Origin: Lytechinus variegatus | Taxonomy: Eukaryota; Echinodermata; Echinoidea; Temnopleuroida; Toxopneustidae | DNA length: 64,000 nucleotides | Reading direction: 5' to 3' | Assembly: GCF_018143015.1 (NCBI RefSeq) | Contig: NC_054748.1 | Span: 21,086,406 to 21,150,405 of the forward strand | Shown: piece by piece, positions 36,012 through 47,945 of the stretch | Position numbering within the stretch: position 1 is the first letter of the stretch | How the letters are laid out: each line of letters starts with the position of its first letter | Made by a program: the position numbers and the translations under genes | The notes under the pieces: model-generated | Told to the model about the DNA's origin: nothing | What the model saw: only the letters and a program-made list of their open reading frames with translations | Databases searched by the model: none

Positions 36012-39000
36012 CTATAGTCCTTCCCAAACTATATTCTCTCTCAGGTTCGCTACGTTCTGGGCGACCGCCTTATCGATGGACCTCTGCGAACACTCGCGGA
36101 ACTGCGGGTGCCACCACTGCAGGACGTCCACTTTCAAGACCGGATCTAGGACGACCATGATGACGCTGGACTTGACGCAAGAACCCCTGCGGTCTTTCCG
36201 GCCAAACTCCAACCTGACCTTATGGTGGCGCATGTTGGCGCTGACGCTCACCGAAGCCTTCAGAAGCTGAAGACCCATGATCATCCCGGACGGCACGTCC
36301 TGGAAGCTTTCACAATGGACTCTGAGGATACACTCCCTGCGATTGTCATTAGCAAAGATGTCTCTGTCGAAGCTATTGCCTTTATGCAGCACAGCGCCCT
36401 CTTTGCTGCACAAACGGAGCTTCATAAAGTGCGTAAAATGGTGCCCCATCCTTCCGTTGGACCAAGTATAAAGGCAAGTATAATCTTTGATGGCTTCGGG
36501 TGAGGCGTGGCCTTCTCCGACAGGGCAGGGCTTGTTGAGTGAGAGTCTGTAGGGCTCATGCAGGAAGTAGAGGGCACGGATCACGAAGGCACAAAGGCCA
36601 CGGGTACGCTCTATCCCCTCCGGTTGAAGATATGGTGGAAGAACAGTACTGGGGTTGAGGTATCTGGAAAAATATGAAAGCAAATTAGAACATGCAACAA
36701 ACAATATTAAATAGCTAAGGTGAATAATACAGTATTGCAATATTGGACGGTGAGGTTTGCAGTTAGACCATGTAAGTTAGTCCTGAAAAGGACTGTCAAT
36801 TTATTATCTCTTTAAAGAACATTTAAATAGTATTTACCCTTATATCTAATTACAATGGAAACATTGGTTGTGATTTTCTGCTGTGCTCTGTTATGGTAGT
36901 GGCTATAATGGAAAAGTTACCATAGTTGTAACTAAGATTTGAGATTTAGATTTTACAAAATTATTTTTCATGACAATATTTACAATTTTATACCAGTACA
37001 AATAATATAGTTTCATAAAAATAATGACATCATTTGCAACATTGCAAAGTATTTGTATAATTTATTTACAGAAGTAACTAGTACAAGACTTAAGACAAAC
37101 AAAAGAAAACTCCTTTGCTCTTACAAAACAGGTCCCAGTTCTCTGACAGCTCCCCAACAGGGCAAGTCTGTACTGACTGAGGGAATAGTCCCATACAAAA
37201 TAATCCCAGTACATTCTTCCAAAGAAATATTCCCCTGGAGCAAAAATCTGGGCCGCGTCTTACAAAGAGTTACAATTGATCCAATCAATCCTAACTCTAT
37301 GGAAATCCATCAACGTCATAATTTTTTTACAGAAAATTTGCAAAATGTCCTTTGTAAACAAAGGAGAACAAACCATATTGTCAAGAAATCAAAGAAATTA
37401 TGGATATACATTCATATCTAGAATTTTTTGATCAAACATGCATTTGATATGTTGACTTTGCTGGCTTTCCATTGTTGCCATTGATCGGATCAATCACAAC
37501 TATTTGTAAGACAGGCCCCAGGTCACCTACCTGAAATACAATTTCTTCCAGAATGAAACTGTCCTCGTAATACTGTACGCATCTTTGCACAGACATGAGA
37601 ATGTAGCGATGTCTTCAGGTCTAACATAATCAGCAAGAATGTACCACAGGTCTATCGGGTACACCCTTGTGTCCTCCTGGACGGGTTCTAACGTTGCTTT
37701 GCCCTTCTTTTTAGAACCTGTTGGAAAACAGAGATGATGAAAGTTATTATTACTGTGCGAGTCCCAAAAAAATAACTCCTCACATATCCCCATTTTAAGG
37801 AAAAAATATGTCATGAACACATAATCATTACATATGGTTGGAAAGAGTATCTTCTCCCAAATAATTTCATACCATAATTATGTGGTATGTCTTCACGCTT
37901 GGACAATCAGTAGGTATTCTTTGCAGGGATGCAAATTTTGACTTGCGCCAACTTAAGGCATGACTGCAATGAATAAATCCAGATGCCAATGTCACAATCA
38001 TACATGAGTTACTGAAAATATTTGCAAATCCCTTTTCAATGAAATTATTTTGAAAATTGACACTAAAAAGTGTTTAATAAACAATTATAATGAAAACTAT
38101 TGAAAAGGTGTTTTAAAATGGATTTTAATACAAGTGTTGTAGCATTATGATGTCATTGACATCTGGATTCATTCATTGCAGTCATGCCTTACTTTGGCAC
38201 AAATCAAAATCTACATCACTGCAAAAAAATACATCCCGATCATCCAAGCATTAACACATACCACATAAATATGGTATCAAACTATTTGGAAGAAGATACT
38301 CTTTCAGGCCCTACATAATCAAATAGTTAAGTGTTCACTGCAAAAAATACATCCTGATCATCCAAGCATTAACACATACCACATAAATATGGTATCAAAT
38401 TATTTGGAAGAAGATACTCTTTTACACTTTTTACACAGGATTTTCTTAGCCCCGGACTATCGCTAACCCCGTACTATCCTTAACCCCGTACTATTTTTTT
38501 TTCCTTTTCACACATGCCAAATTGTTATTGCTAACCCCGGATAAGGAATGCTTGCTTTTCACACACGAAACTCGCTAACCCCGGACTAGTGGTTTTTGTC
38601 GATCATTCATAGTACAAGTACTTCACTCGTATACTTTTTACACAGGCTAAAATTTCCTTAACCCTGTACTATAGGTGGGGCTAAATTGCCATTTAGCCCC
38701 ACCTATAGTACGGGGTTAAGCTTAGCCCACTTTCGTTTTACACTAGCGATCTTAACCCCGTACTATCGCTCTTAGCACCGCAATTGCTGGGATAACCCTG
38801 CTTTTTTGCAGGGCCAAATAATCCCGTACTAAAGGTGGGGTTAGCCCACTTTGCAAAAATGCTGTGTAAAACGAAAGTGGGCTAAGCTTAACCCCGTACT
38901 ATAGGTGGGGCTAAATGGCAATTTAGCCCCACCTATAGTACGGGGTTAAGGAAATTTTAGCCTGTGTAAAAAGGGTATTACAGGCCCTACATAATTAAAT

Positions 39001-42000
39001 AGTTATGCATTCATGACATAAAAAAAAAATTGAGATGAAATGAGTCATTCGGATCAGATCATGTCACAAGTTTTCTATTATTCTTGCTACTGAGCAAATA
39101 AAAGATACAAGAAAACCTAACAGACCACCTCTTAGGGCAAGCCTAGCAAATGCATTTGGAGAGCATTTCATGGAGAATTTTGTCAGTGACTTTCAATGAC
39201 TAATTCATTCTCAGGCAATCAGAAGCAGGGATTTCCAGAAGCTTATAACATCTGTCAGTGAAAATCACTAGCAAATATCTTCATGAAACGCTCCTCTGGA
39301 ATTCAACATCACCTTTCCGTGATTTCTTCCTGGTGGTCTTGTCTCCTTCTTCATTCTCATCATCAAACTCTTGGTGAGTTGAATAGCTGGCATTGGTCTC
39401 AAAATCAGAGGGATCCTTTTCATCCCAATCTCGCTCGTCCCAAGCAAGATCTTCCTCCTTCTCCTTCTTCTCCATTTTATCTTCCACCTTTGAATCTGCT
39501 TCCTGGGTCATCAGTTTGCTCTTGACCAGAGATGCTGTCTCTTCCTTCATGTCGGCTATTTGAACTGCGATAGAGAATATAATGATACCAGCAATTACAA
39601 CTATAATGTACTACTACTACTAATAATAATACTAATAATTATAAGAAAAGCATTTGTATAGCGCTATTAATCTCTATATGTTCTAGTCTGAAGCACACTA
39701 TTATTTCTTATACTTTAGCTCAAGCTGCCATTTCTAGCTTTTTCTCAATTCATGCAAGCAATTAAATCCTGCATTGAACCCCTTTACATGTATTTCATCT
39801 GGGCTGAGTGCAGCGTGTTCGAATCCCACCGCTAAATGGGTACCCGGTAGGATGTGAAAGTCATTGTAGCTTGTCCAGTACTGTGTGCGCCTCACCGGCG
39901 ACTGACTGGAATACTCCCCAGGGAGTGGAGGATGTGCACACATTGTGTGCGGGAATGACTGATTGAATCCGATGACCGGGGTAATAATATATCTGTGAAG
40001 CGCTTAGACACGTCGTTCCGATGTATTAAGCGCTATATAAAAGCGGATTATTATTATTATTATTATTACAACGTTGCCAAATTTCTTGCTGAATAAAACA
40101 TGCAATGGCTGGGATTTGATTCCACGACCCTCTCATTGACAGAGTCAGAACCACTAGACCACAATGCCCCCACAAATAACTGATTCAACATCACCAATCA
40201 ATTTCTATTTCTGAACAAGGAAATTAATTTTAAGAAGTCATTTTTATGCTGATAAAATAATAGTAGCTTATTTATCCTACTGAGTTAAGAATATTGTAGG
40301 CCCATAATCTGGGTCTTTGTCTTTATAGGTAACAACAGTACATCTTTCCCTGCTTGCAATCAACAACACTTTATTAAATGTGAACTAGCAATTATCCATA
40401 CAAAAAACCCAGAATAAGTAACAGTATGAAATATTGTTCATTGGGAAACCTTACCCGTATCATACTTCATCCGAAAAGATTTCTTGCTCACTCTCAACGG
40501 CAACCTTGCTGCAGGATTATCAGCAAAATCACCAAGCTTGAAATCTGCAAAGAATATTGATAAGATAAAAATTAAAATAATACGAACAAAAAACAAATGT
40601 CAATGACTTTATGAGGCATAATTTGATAAGCAATCTGGCATTCTCGGTTGCATTACGTGATTCAAAATAGCAGCAGTGCTGACTTTCAAAACAGCTAATC
40701 AACTTGCTACATGAAAGTAGATGAAAGCATTGTATAAAGCCTATCATAATACTTTTCCCAAGTTTTCTGTTTTTTTTCTTCTCGGTATTGGCGTAGTGTC
40801 ATTATACGACAAAGGGTTAAGTGTTATTGTACGACAAAGGGTTAAGTGCATATGTGCCAAATACATGATCCAATGAATGAAACATATTTTGCATCTACAA
40901 CCAAAACAACAAGACAATGCCTCTAACAATTGAATGAAACAAGCACAAAGAAACACAAAATCTTGAAATGTCAAATTTTAGACAGACTTCTTTTCATAAA
41001 AGAAGAAAACAAGGCCAAGAGGGGTCTGTTTTTTTGTAAAAAAAAACCCAAAAACTTTATTATGGGCTTAGATAAGTCTTAAATTATGGCAAAAACCATT
41101 TAGACATTTAAAACAACAGCATTGGGACAGAGAGAAATCAAGTATTTTTGTCCTGTCTTGTATTCTTGTAAATGCTTACAATCAAAGTGTTGATCATTAT
41201 GGCAACTGAAGATAGACTTGATTAATCACACTGACGATTCTTGCACAGTGAACGTGCTGTGACTGTTGATTTTAAAATGTCAGAAAATATTACTTCATCC
41301 CAGAATAAATGTTTGCTGAAAATTGGTCAAAGTATGACTCAACAAACTATTCATTGACAATGTTGAATTCAATTTTTATTTAAATAAGAAAATAATTCAA
41401 AAATTGAGTCTCAGTTTGACGACTTATTAACAAAGCACCAAAGGTAAACTGAAGTTCTGAACCTTAAGTTGAATTTTAAATAGAGAGTAGATTAATAAAT
41501 TTGCTAAAATAATATTAATTTATTGATAAAGTAACTTGTTCTTGACATGATGAACCAACTAAGACAAAGTCAGAATAATTTGAGTCACAATAAGTGAAGA
41601 ACACAACCTGAATAAAGAAAGTGAATAGAAGTCTACTGCAGCACAGATGGTCACTGCAGCTGCACTCAGTCAGTCTCACCCTCACTCTCACTCACTCAGC
41701 TTTGCCGCTGTGAGCTGTGCTAGCCATGCTAGCTCCTCAGGTCAATTTACATCGAGGACGAGGCCGGGTACTGACTACCCTCGCATACATGGCAGACTAC
41801 ATCTAGAACTAGAAGCAGAGTTGACTGTGTAAATATCCTAAAAAATATTTTCCAAAATCTGTCGCAATAAGACAAAGGTCACAATCGATCAGGGGTTAGC
41901 ATTTCGCAATAGTCACCGCGCCGCACGCAAACGTCATCGCAAGCGTAACATATACGGAAACTCCGCTACAACTGCCGGAAAACTCCGGGCGTCCGTTTTT

Positions 42001-42146
42001 GCCAATCGCCCCTTGAGGCTTGGCCCGAGCCGCATGAAATAAAAAACTTACACAGAAGTCCATACATGGGACACATGATATTTACCAGCTTGGTTGAGAT
42101 AACCGCCACAATCCCGCCCTTTTCTCTGTTTTGACCTTCGAGGCAT
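36012..42146 (-). CDS. TMEM183A: TMEM183 family protein (5 exons, 413 aa)
   Basis: Orthologue of vertebrate TMEM183A (376 aa), whose function is poorly known. Exons in transcript order are 42146-42086, 40544-40455, 39564-39313, 37717-37531 and 36663-36012, totalling 1242 nt with matching phases (1,1,1,2). The start MPRRSKQRKGR resembles human MPKRGKRLKFR. Exon 3 is acidic and lysine-rich (KMEKKEKEEDLAWDERDWDE), probably disordered. Exon 4 encodes an F-box-like helix region at about residues 154-197 (YPIDLWYILADYVRPEDIAT ... FWKKLYFR; human [20 protein letters not shown]). Exon 5 has CAFVIRALYFLHEPY, MRHHKVRLEF and the conserved DPV...WWHPQF ending, followed by about 25 extra residues. The segment equivalent to the human hydrophobic stretch (VPSGMIMGLQLLKASVSVSA) is only weakly hydrophobic, so membrane insertion is doubtful. 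It diverges from the ArsS-like gene. Confidence 0.92.
37250..37519. mobile_element. MITE with TTACAAAGAGTT ends
   Basis: Left 'gtcttacaaagagttacaat' and right 'cacaactatttgtaagacag' are inverted repeats. The interior 'ttgcaaaatgtcctttgtaa' is shared in inverse orientation with 57528-57775. It ends about 12 bp from TMEM183 exon 4. Confidence 0.6.
38221..38422 (+). repeat. Tandem duplication of about 120 bp
   Basis: 'aagcattaacacataccaca', 'aatatggtatcaaa' and 'tttggaagaagatactcttt' occur twice about 120 bp apart. The second unit is interrupted by the element at 38423-38981, after which 'caggccctacataat' resumes. Confidence 0.75.
38423..38981. mobile_element. Palindrome-rich inverted-repeat element
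   Basis: The ends TACACTTTTTACACAGG and CCTGTGTAAAAAGGGTA are inverted repeats. Inside, 'aaccccgtactat' and its complement recur many times, and two near-perfect hairpins (about 38670-38702 and 38897-38943) are built from CTATAGGTGGGGCTAAAT and its complement. It lies in TMEM183 intron 3. No coding sequence. Confidence 0.65.
39648..40172 (-). mobile_element. tRNA-derived SINE, interrupted by another SINE
   Basis: The minus-strand head at 40100-40172 reads ATTGTGGTCTAGTGGTTCTG with a box B-like GAATCAAATCCC. The body resumes left of the inserted SINE (39808-40070) and ends with 'tatagcgctattaatc' near 39660. Confidence 0.65.
39808..40070 (+). mobile_element. 5'-truncated SINE nested in another SINE
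   Basis: Starts within box B (GTTCGAATCCCACC), then matches the 32896-33247 copy: GGGTACCCGGTAGGATGTGA, CTCCCCAGGGAGTGGAG, 'gtgaagcgcttagacacgtc' and a long ATT tail. Confidence 0.75.
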
Positions 42147-42328
42147 TTCTTGTGATCCTCGAATATCCCATCTCCTATTTCCTCTGTTGCATATTACTTG
42201 GGCTGACAAAATATTCGTGTATCAATATTAGAGTAACTTTGAGGAAATCTTCGGGCACTGACGTTGTGCGAAGAGAACTATGGAAGCAGTGAAGGGGGGG
42301 GGGGCGGGCGGGGCGCGCGACCGCGCTG

Positions 42329-43061
42329 CCCCCCCCCGGGCCACTTACATTGACGAGTGGATACCATGCGCGACCCCCAAAACACGTAAAAAGGATGTCT
42401 TTTTCACGATAGGGCACGTTACGTACGTAACGTGATAAGGGTGTCAAAAACCTTGGAATAGCCTAAGTAATGAATTAGTAAATGCACCCAGTGTCCACAG
42501 CTTCGAAAATGGATTGGATAAGTATTGGAGATGTGAACCTGTGAAGTTCAAGTTTGATGCTGACCCACCAGGACATGACCCGGCCAACCTAAAAAGGAGA
42601 CAGAATTTGGAACTGAATATAGAGTCTTAGACTGCGTTCAGAAGCATCCATAGGTATCCATAGGTAGGTAAAAACGCAAAAATAATGAAAAAAGATCTAT
42701 TTCGCTAGGAAAATTACGTGTTTAGGATGGAATATGCGGGGATGATAAAACAAAATTAAAATGTTTTATAAGGGATGTCCTTTTTGCCCCAACACTTTGT
42801 GTTTAGAGTCCGATTTGCGCGAGGTGTAGAAGGTGGGGTCGGGCCAACCAAATAAGGTAAAGCCGACGACCGATAAGGACGGCCCGTAACAATAAAACAT
42901 TCCCGTGTACTAGCTTGTTTAGGGGTTCATTTCAGGGAATACTTGCCAAGAGTATCGGTTTGTTTCCATAGGCGGCGGAAGCGGGGGGGACGGGGGGGAC
43001 GTGTCCCCCCCTAAATTTGAGGAGGGGGGGACGGTCCCCCCCCTAAATTTGTAGCTGATGA

Positions 43062-43099
<38 letters not shown>

Positions 43100-43373
43100 T
43101 GTCAATTTATTTTCCTACACGTCCCCCCTAGGTTGAGAACCTTTTTTTTTTTTTTTTGCTTGTCAAATTTTTTCTTGGGTTGTCCCCTCCTAAAATTTTT
43201 GGCTTCCGCCGCCAGTGTTTGTTTCCAATACTTGTTAAGGGTAGGGTTTCACACGCCAATACTTGTTTAGGGGTGCATTTTCAGAATATGGAAATTACGT
43301 GTTTAGGGTGCTTTTCGAGACCGGCATATGGTCGCGCAGTATATCCACTCGTGAATGGAAGTGCCCCCCCCCC
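42329..43373. mobile_element. GC-ended element, copy A (CCACTTACATTGACGAGTGG family)
   Basis: The left end CCACTTACATTGACGAGTGG plus 'ataccatgcgcgacc' is mirrored at the right by 'ggtcgcgcagtatatccact'. The interior has the 20-bp palindrome CACGTTACGTACGTAACGTG and 'ttgtttaggggttcatttca'. It is interrupted by 42967-43217 and by extra sequence at about 42460-42650. Copies: 43547-45672 and 46441-47116. Confidence 0.7.
42967..43217. mobile_element. hAT-type MITE (251 bp) nested in copy A
   Basis: The ends CATAGGCGGCGGAAG and CTTCCGCCGCCAGTG are flanked by the 8-bp TSD TTTGTTTC (42959-42966 and 43218-43225). The interior has a poly-T run of about 35 and G/C runs, as in 9907-10185. Confidence 0.8.
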
Positions 43374-44088
43374 GCTCCGGGGATATGGATGAGGGGCGTT
43401 GGGGCAATGCAAGAAACTTGCGATCAATTGCAAATCTATTTTCGGTGCCTAAATCAATGACATCTCTTTTAATTAATTGTAAACTTGTAATTGATTGCAG
43501 AACTGCTTTATGTATGATCAGAAATGTAATCTGATTTATACAGCTACCCGGGGGGGCCACTTCCATTCACGAGTGGATACCATGCGCGACCATGGGGTCT
43601 CGAAAAGCACCCTAAACACGTAATTTCCATATTCTGAAAATGCACCCCTTAACAAGTATTGGGTTGTCAAACCCTACCCTTAACAAGTATTGGAAACAAA
43701 ACGATAATCTTGGAAAATATTCCCTGAAATGAACCCCTAAACAAGTACAGGAATGTTTTATTGTTACGGGTCCTTCGGTCGTCGGCTTTACCTTGTTTGG
43801 TTTAGTACGACCCCACCTTCTACACCTCGCGCAAATCGGACTCTAAACACGAAGTGTTGGGGAAAAATGGACATCCTTTATAAAACATTTTAATTTTGTT
43901 TTATCATCCCCGCAAATTCGACCCTAAACACGTAATTGTCCTAGCGAAATAGATACCCTTTTTTCATTATTTTGTGTTTTTGACACCCTTATCACGTTAC
44001 GTACGTAACGTGCCCTATCGTGAAAAAGACATCCTTTTTACGTGTTTTTTTTGGTCGCGCATGGTATCCACTCGTCAATGTAAGTGCC

Positions 44089-45532
44089 CAGGGGCGTAGA
44101 TAGCGGGGGGGATGCATCCCCCCAGAATTTTAGGTGGGGGGGATGGTGTGTACAATCATCCCCCCCCCAGGTTTCTGTGGGGGAAGAAGCAAAACTATAC
44201 AGTAATAAAGCAATGAATGCTAGTTAAAATCAATCAATAATAATAGCAGTAATAATCATAACGTACAGCAATGACAAACATGATAAAAATTGGACTTTTA
44301 TTCAGAGTCAATCATCTTATATGCATTTACAACTTTTAAGTAATAACAACTGTCTTGCGTCGTCATATACAGTTAAGGATCGTTATTCAGAGTTTCACCA
44401 AGTACATTTCCTTATAATAATTATGTATTTGCAAAGGAGATAAGTTCAAAATATTTCATTACAGATTTAAGAAAGTGTCGCTTAATCACTCCCTTTCAGA
44501 GCAATTGCTTTCATAACACATTAACACTGTTCAAACGAATTAATAAGAAATTACCTATACACATACACTGACCCTTTTCCCTGCTGGCCATGTCCTCAAC
44601 CCCTACTTTGCAAAGGAAAGGTGAAAATTTTCAGTCTCTAAGGAGCGAATTAGTAAATGAATGATTTTGGAATGAAAGTGCAAATTTTGGATGGCCTCAG
44701 TGATATCCGAGGTTTTTTTCACTCAATATTTTTGGCGCAAAAATTTTGGAATTACTTATACCAGTGATTTCTGTACGTGCGCAGTCTTCTAGGTTTGAAG
44801 GTTATAAACTGTTACATTTCATTACCTATGTTTTTATCATAATCATCATAACAAGGTACATAATAAGAAATGAATCGAAATTATAACAAGTTACTATCTA
44901 TACAGTTTACTTCCGACAACCCGGTGAGGTTTATTCCATTTCCATACTTAATTCAATCAAGCCTTTGTAATCATGGTAATTTTAGACAGAGTGTGCTTAT
45001 CATTTTAGTGTCCGCATATCTGCACGTGGATAAGAAATATAATGTTGAGCTTTTTTTATTTTACCCCTATTACTATAATTGTAATTGATATTTTTTTTTA
45101 GTTATTTGGCTGTTTATTTGTTTATTCCTTTAGTTGTTGATTCATTCGTTTGATCATTAACAATATCGCTACTTTTAAAAGAGTATACTACTATACTAGT
45201 AAAATAAGGAATACTAGTTATTCTAGATCATGTTTAGCAGGACTGTCATGACCAAGATGATAACTAGACATCCGACAAATGACATTTCTCTTATGATCAT
45301 CTTTACTCATTGTCATTAATCAAACAAAAGATTACTGCCATGAAAAATGTGCAAGGAAGTTTGTTTATTACTGGATGCCCTGTTTATTGCTGAAAGCAAA
45401 GTGATTAAAAGACACACGAGATTATCCATGAGGCAGATCGTGTTATTTTGTTATCTTTAACTCGTCTGCTTTGGCCCATGATATTTTGTTTTTATCGAGT
45501 ACGTTATCTCCTTCATTCTTTATATTTATATA

Positions 45533-45575
<43 letters not shown>

Positions 45576-45654
45576 TATATAATATATATATATATAAAGT
45601 ATGACCCAGCTAGGGATCATCCCTCCCAGGTCTAAGGACCTGTCTACGCCACTG
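44089..45654. mobile_element. Non-autonomous hAT element (1566 bp)
   Basis: The ends CAGGGGCGTAGATAG and CTGTCTACGCCACTG are flanked by the 8-bp TSD TAAGTGCC (44081-44088 and 45655-45662). The interior is AT-rich with a (TA)n microsatellite at about 45537-45596; no transposase frame was found. Confidence 0.85.
45537..45596. repeat. (TA)n microsatellite
   Basis: About 60 bp of nearly pure TA, close to the right end of the hAT element. Confidence 0.95.
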
Positions 45655-46440
45655 TAAGTGCCCCCCCCCGGGACAGCTAACATTGATCTATTCATTCTAA
45701 AATGACAACAGAATATTTGCGATTGATTGCAAATATTTTCTTGCAACTGTACCCCATAAGACTATGCGAGACTGGGATTTAAATCCACTCTCTATTGATA
45801 ATTACCAAAAGTCATCTAACTGACCAATTTTAACCTCAATTGAACCCGGGAACTGAACATCATGGCAGTATCAATCCCTTGCCCCCCGCCCCCTTTTCAT
45901 ACATAGTCAGCCATACAGGGTATGCCTATAGGCCTATTAGAGATCAAAGTGCTTATGTTAATGAATGGAATGAAATATAATGGGAGCAGATCATTTTCTG
46001 AAGATAAGAAAGCAAAACAATTAAGCCGCGAGCAAAATACATTTGGCACAGACGGGGCACAGGCCGGGGCGCGAACGTACCATGATGGGAAAGAATGATA
46101 GCATTAAGGGGCTGTTTAATCACCCCCCCCCCCAAACACACACCGGACTCATATAATCATGGTTGCCACGGGAGCAGCAGAACTTAAAAAACTACCCGTG
46201 TACAAAAAAATACCACTAATCTGATTGTGATATATTTTGCCACCTCACTGACCCCCCCCCCCCTCCTCCTCCCCGGCATGTGCCATAAAATGTCCAACTA
46301 TTTTGCTCACTTGCTTTACTTTCTCATCTTGAAAAAATATTATGCCCCCATTTAATTTCATTTATCAATTATCATTATCAGCATTTAGATCTGATTTCCA
46401 GGCCTTATTTTTAGGATCTCCTTGGCGACCCCCTCATCAT

Positions 46441-47116
46441 CGGGGGGGGGGGGCACTTACATTGACGAGTGGATACCATGCGCGACCAAAAACACGTGAA
46501 AGGGATGTCTTTTTCAAGATAGGGCACGTTACGTACGTAACGTGATAAGGGTGTCAAAAACACAAAAATATTGAAAAAAAGGTATCTATTTCGCTCGGAA
46601 AAATATACGTGTTTAGCAGTTTAGGGTCAAATATGCGGGAATGATAAAACAAAATCAAAATGTTTTATAAAGGATGTTCTTTTTGCCCCAACACTACGTG
46701 TAGTTTAGAGTCCGATTTGCGCGAGGTGTGGAAGGTTGTACCGTACTAAACTAAAATAATGATGTGTAAAGGTAAAACCGACGAACACGGACCCGTTACA
46801 TAAAAATAAAAAATCGCTGTACTTGTTTAGGGGTTCATTTCAGGGAATACTTGCCAAGAATATCGTTTTGTTTTCAATACTTGTTAAGGGGTGCATTTTA
46901 GAAATATGGAAAATACATCGCTGTAATTGTTTAGGGGCTCAATTTTGTGAATACTTACCAATAGTATTTGTTTCCAATACTCGTTAAGGGTAGGGTTTCA
47001 CACGCCAATACTTGTTAAGGGGTGCATTTTCAGAATATGGAAATTACGTGTTTAGGGTGCTTTTCAAAACCCCGTGGTCGCGCATGGTATCCACTCGTCA
47101 ATGGAAGTGGCCCCTT
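46441..47116. mobile_element. GC-ended element, copy C
   Basis: Inverted ends 'cacttacattgacgagtgga' and 'tccactcgtcaatggaagtg'. The palindrome CACGTTACGTACGTAACGTG lies at about 46527, and the 'tacttgttaaggg' block is repeated inside. It looks complete except for small rearrangements. Confidence 0.7.
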
Positions 47117-47759
47117 CGGGGGCTGCATATCGGCAAACAGTGTATCTTTAGGGATGGGACAAATTCGACGACAAAGACCATGCAAATAAACGAAGTCGTA
47201 ATGAACCAAGAATTTTGATGGGGATCAATATCAGGCATATCGCGTAAAATCAATTAAAAGTGCATGCGAGCAAGCAAAAATTTTGACATTTTCATACCAA
47301 ACTCCAAGTTTGTGATATATTTTGACATAATATTCATAAAATGATTCCATAATTCACCCTTATCTTATATTTACTTTTTCACATTCTCTCTCTTTTTTTA
47401 GTCTTGATTTTTTTGAGGGGGCAAGAGCCCCCGCCCCTCCCCCATTATATAGCTATATAAAATTGATACTGACACCTTCTTTAAAATTAACCGCTATACT
47501 AAAGATCGAAGTGGCATACTAATTACTGTACAGTATAGTTCCATCATGATGTATTTCTCGACTCATGTTTTCATTACAACCAACGTCGATAACGCAAATA
47601 CCCTTTTCATTGTTTGATTTTTATGCTTTAGAAAGACGAAACTAGTACCCTTGAGTCTGTTAGCAATACATTATATGGATGTTTATTCAGCATGTTCAGG
47701 AAGGATATTGGTCACCTTTAGTTTGTAAAATAAATTCTCGGTTCAGGGCGGATCCAGGA

Positions 47760-47945
47760 TTTTCCAAAGAGGGGGGGGGGGCACATTTTCCCCCGAGGAA
47801 AAATTTTACAAGCAAAAAAACCAAAAAGAAAGAAAAAGGTCTTCACATTCAAAGGGAGGGGGCACATTTGTATTTTAACGGATTTCGATTGTACCTCTCA
47901 AGGGGGGGGGCAAGGCCGGCCCGTGCCCTCCCCTGGATCCGCCAG
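47760..47945. mobile_element. hAT-like MITE with GGATCCAGG ends
   Basis: The ends CAGGGCGGATCCAGG and CCTGGATCCGCCAG are inverted repeats. The interior has G-runs and 'aggtcttcacattcaaaggg'. No clear TSD. Similar in style to 3854-4068. Confidence 0.55.

Larger units (their letters stand above)
43547..45672. mobile_element. GC-ended element, copy B, itself interrupted by a hAT element
   Basis: Begins CCCGGGGGGGCCACTT and ends AAGTGCCCCCCCCCGGG, with the 7-bp TSD ACAGCTA at 43540-43546 and 45673-45679. Without the hAT insertion it is about 550 bp. The 20-bp palindrome CACGTTACGTACGTAACGTG is present at about 43994. Confidence 0.75.
43401..45754. mobile_element. Short MITE (X) interrupted by nested elements
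   Basis: The two halves, 43401-43546 and 45673-45754, match the intact 196-bp copy at 58011-58206: 'gcaagaaacttgcgatcaat' at the left and 'gattgattgcaaatattttc' plus 'ttgcaactg' at the right. The gap is filled by copy B, flanked by ACAGCTA repeats. Confidence 0.75.

Noticed and set aside
41640-41830. Possible alternative first exon or promoter of TMEM183 (minus-strand ATG with a GTGAGT donor)
   Set aside because: The peptide is only about ten codons and the exon at 42146-42086 gives a start matching the human protein.
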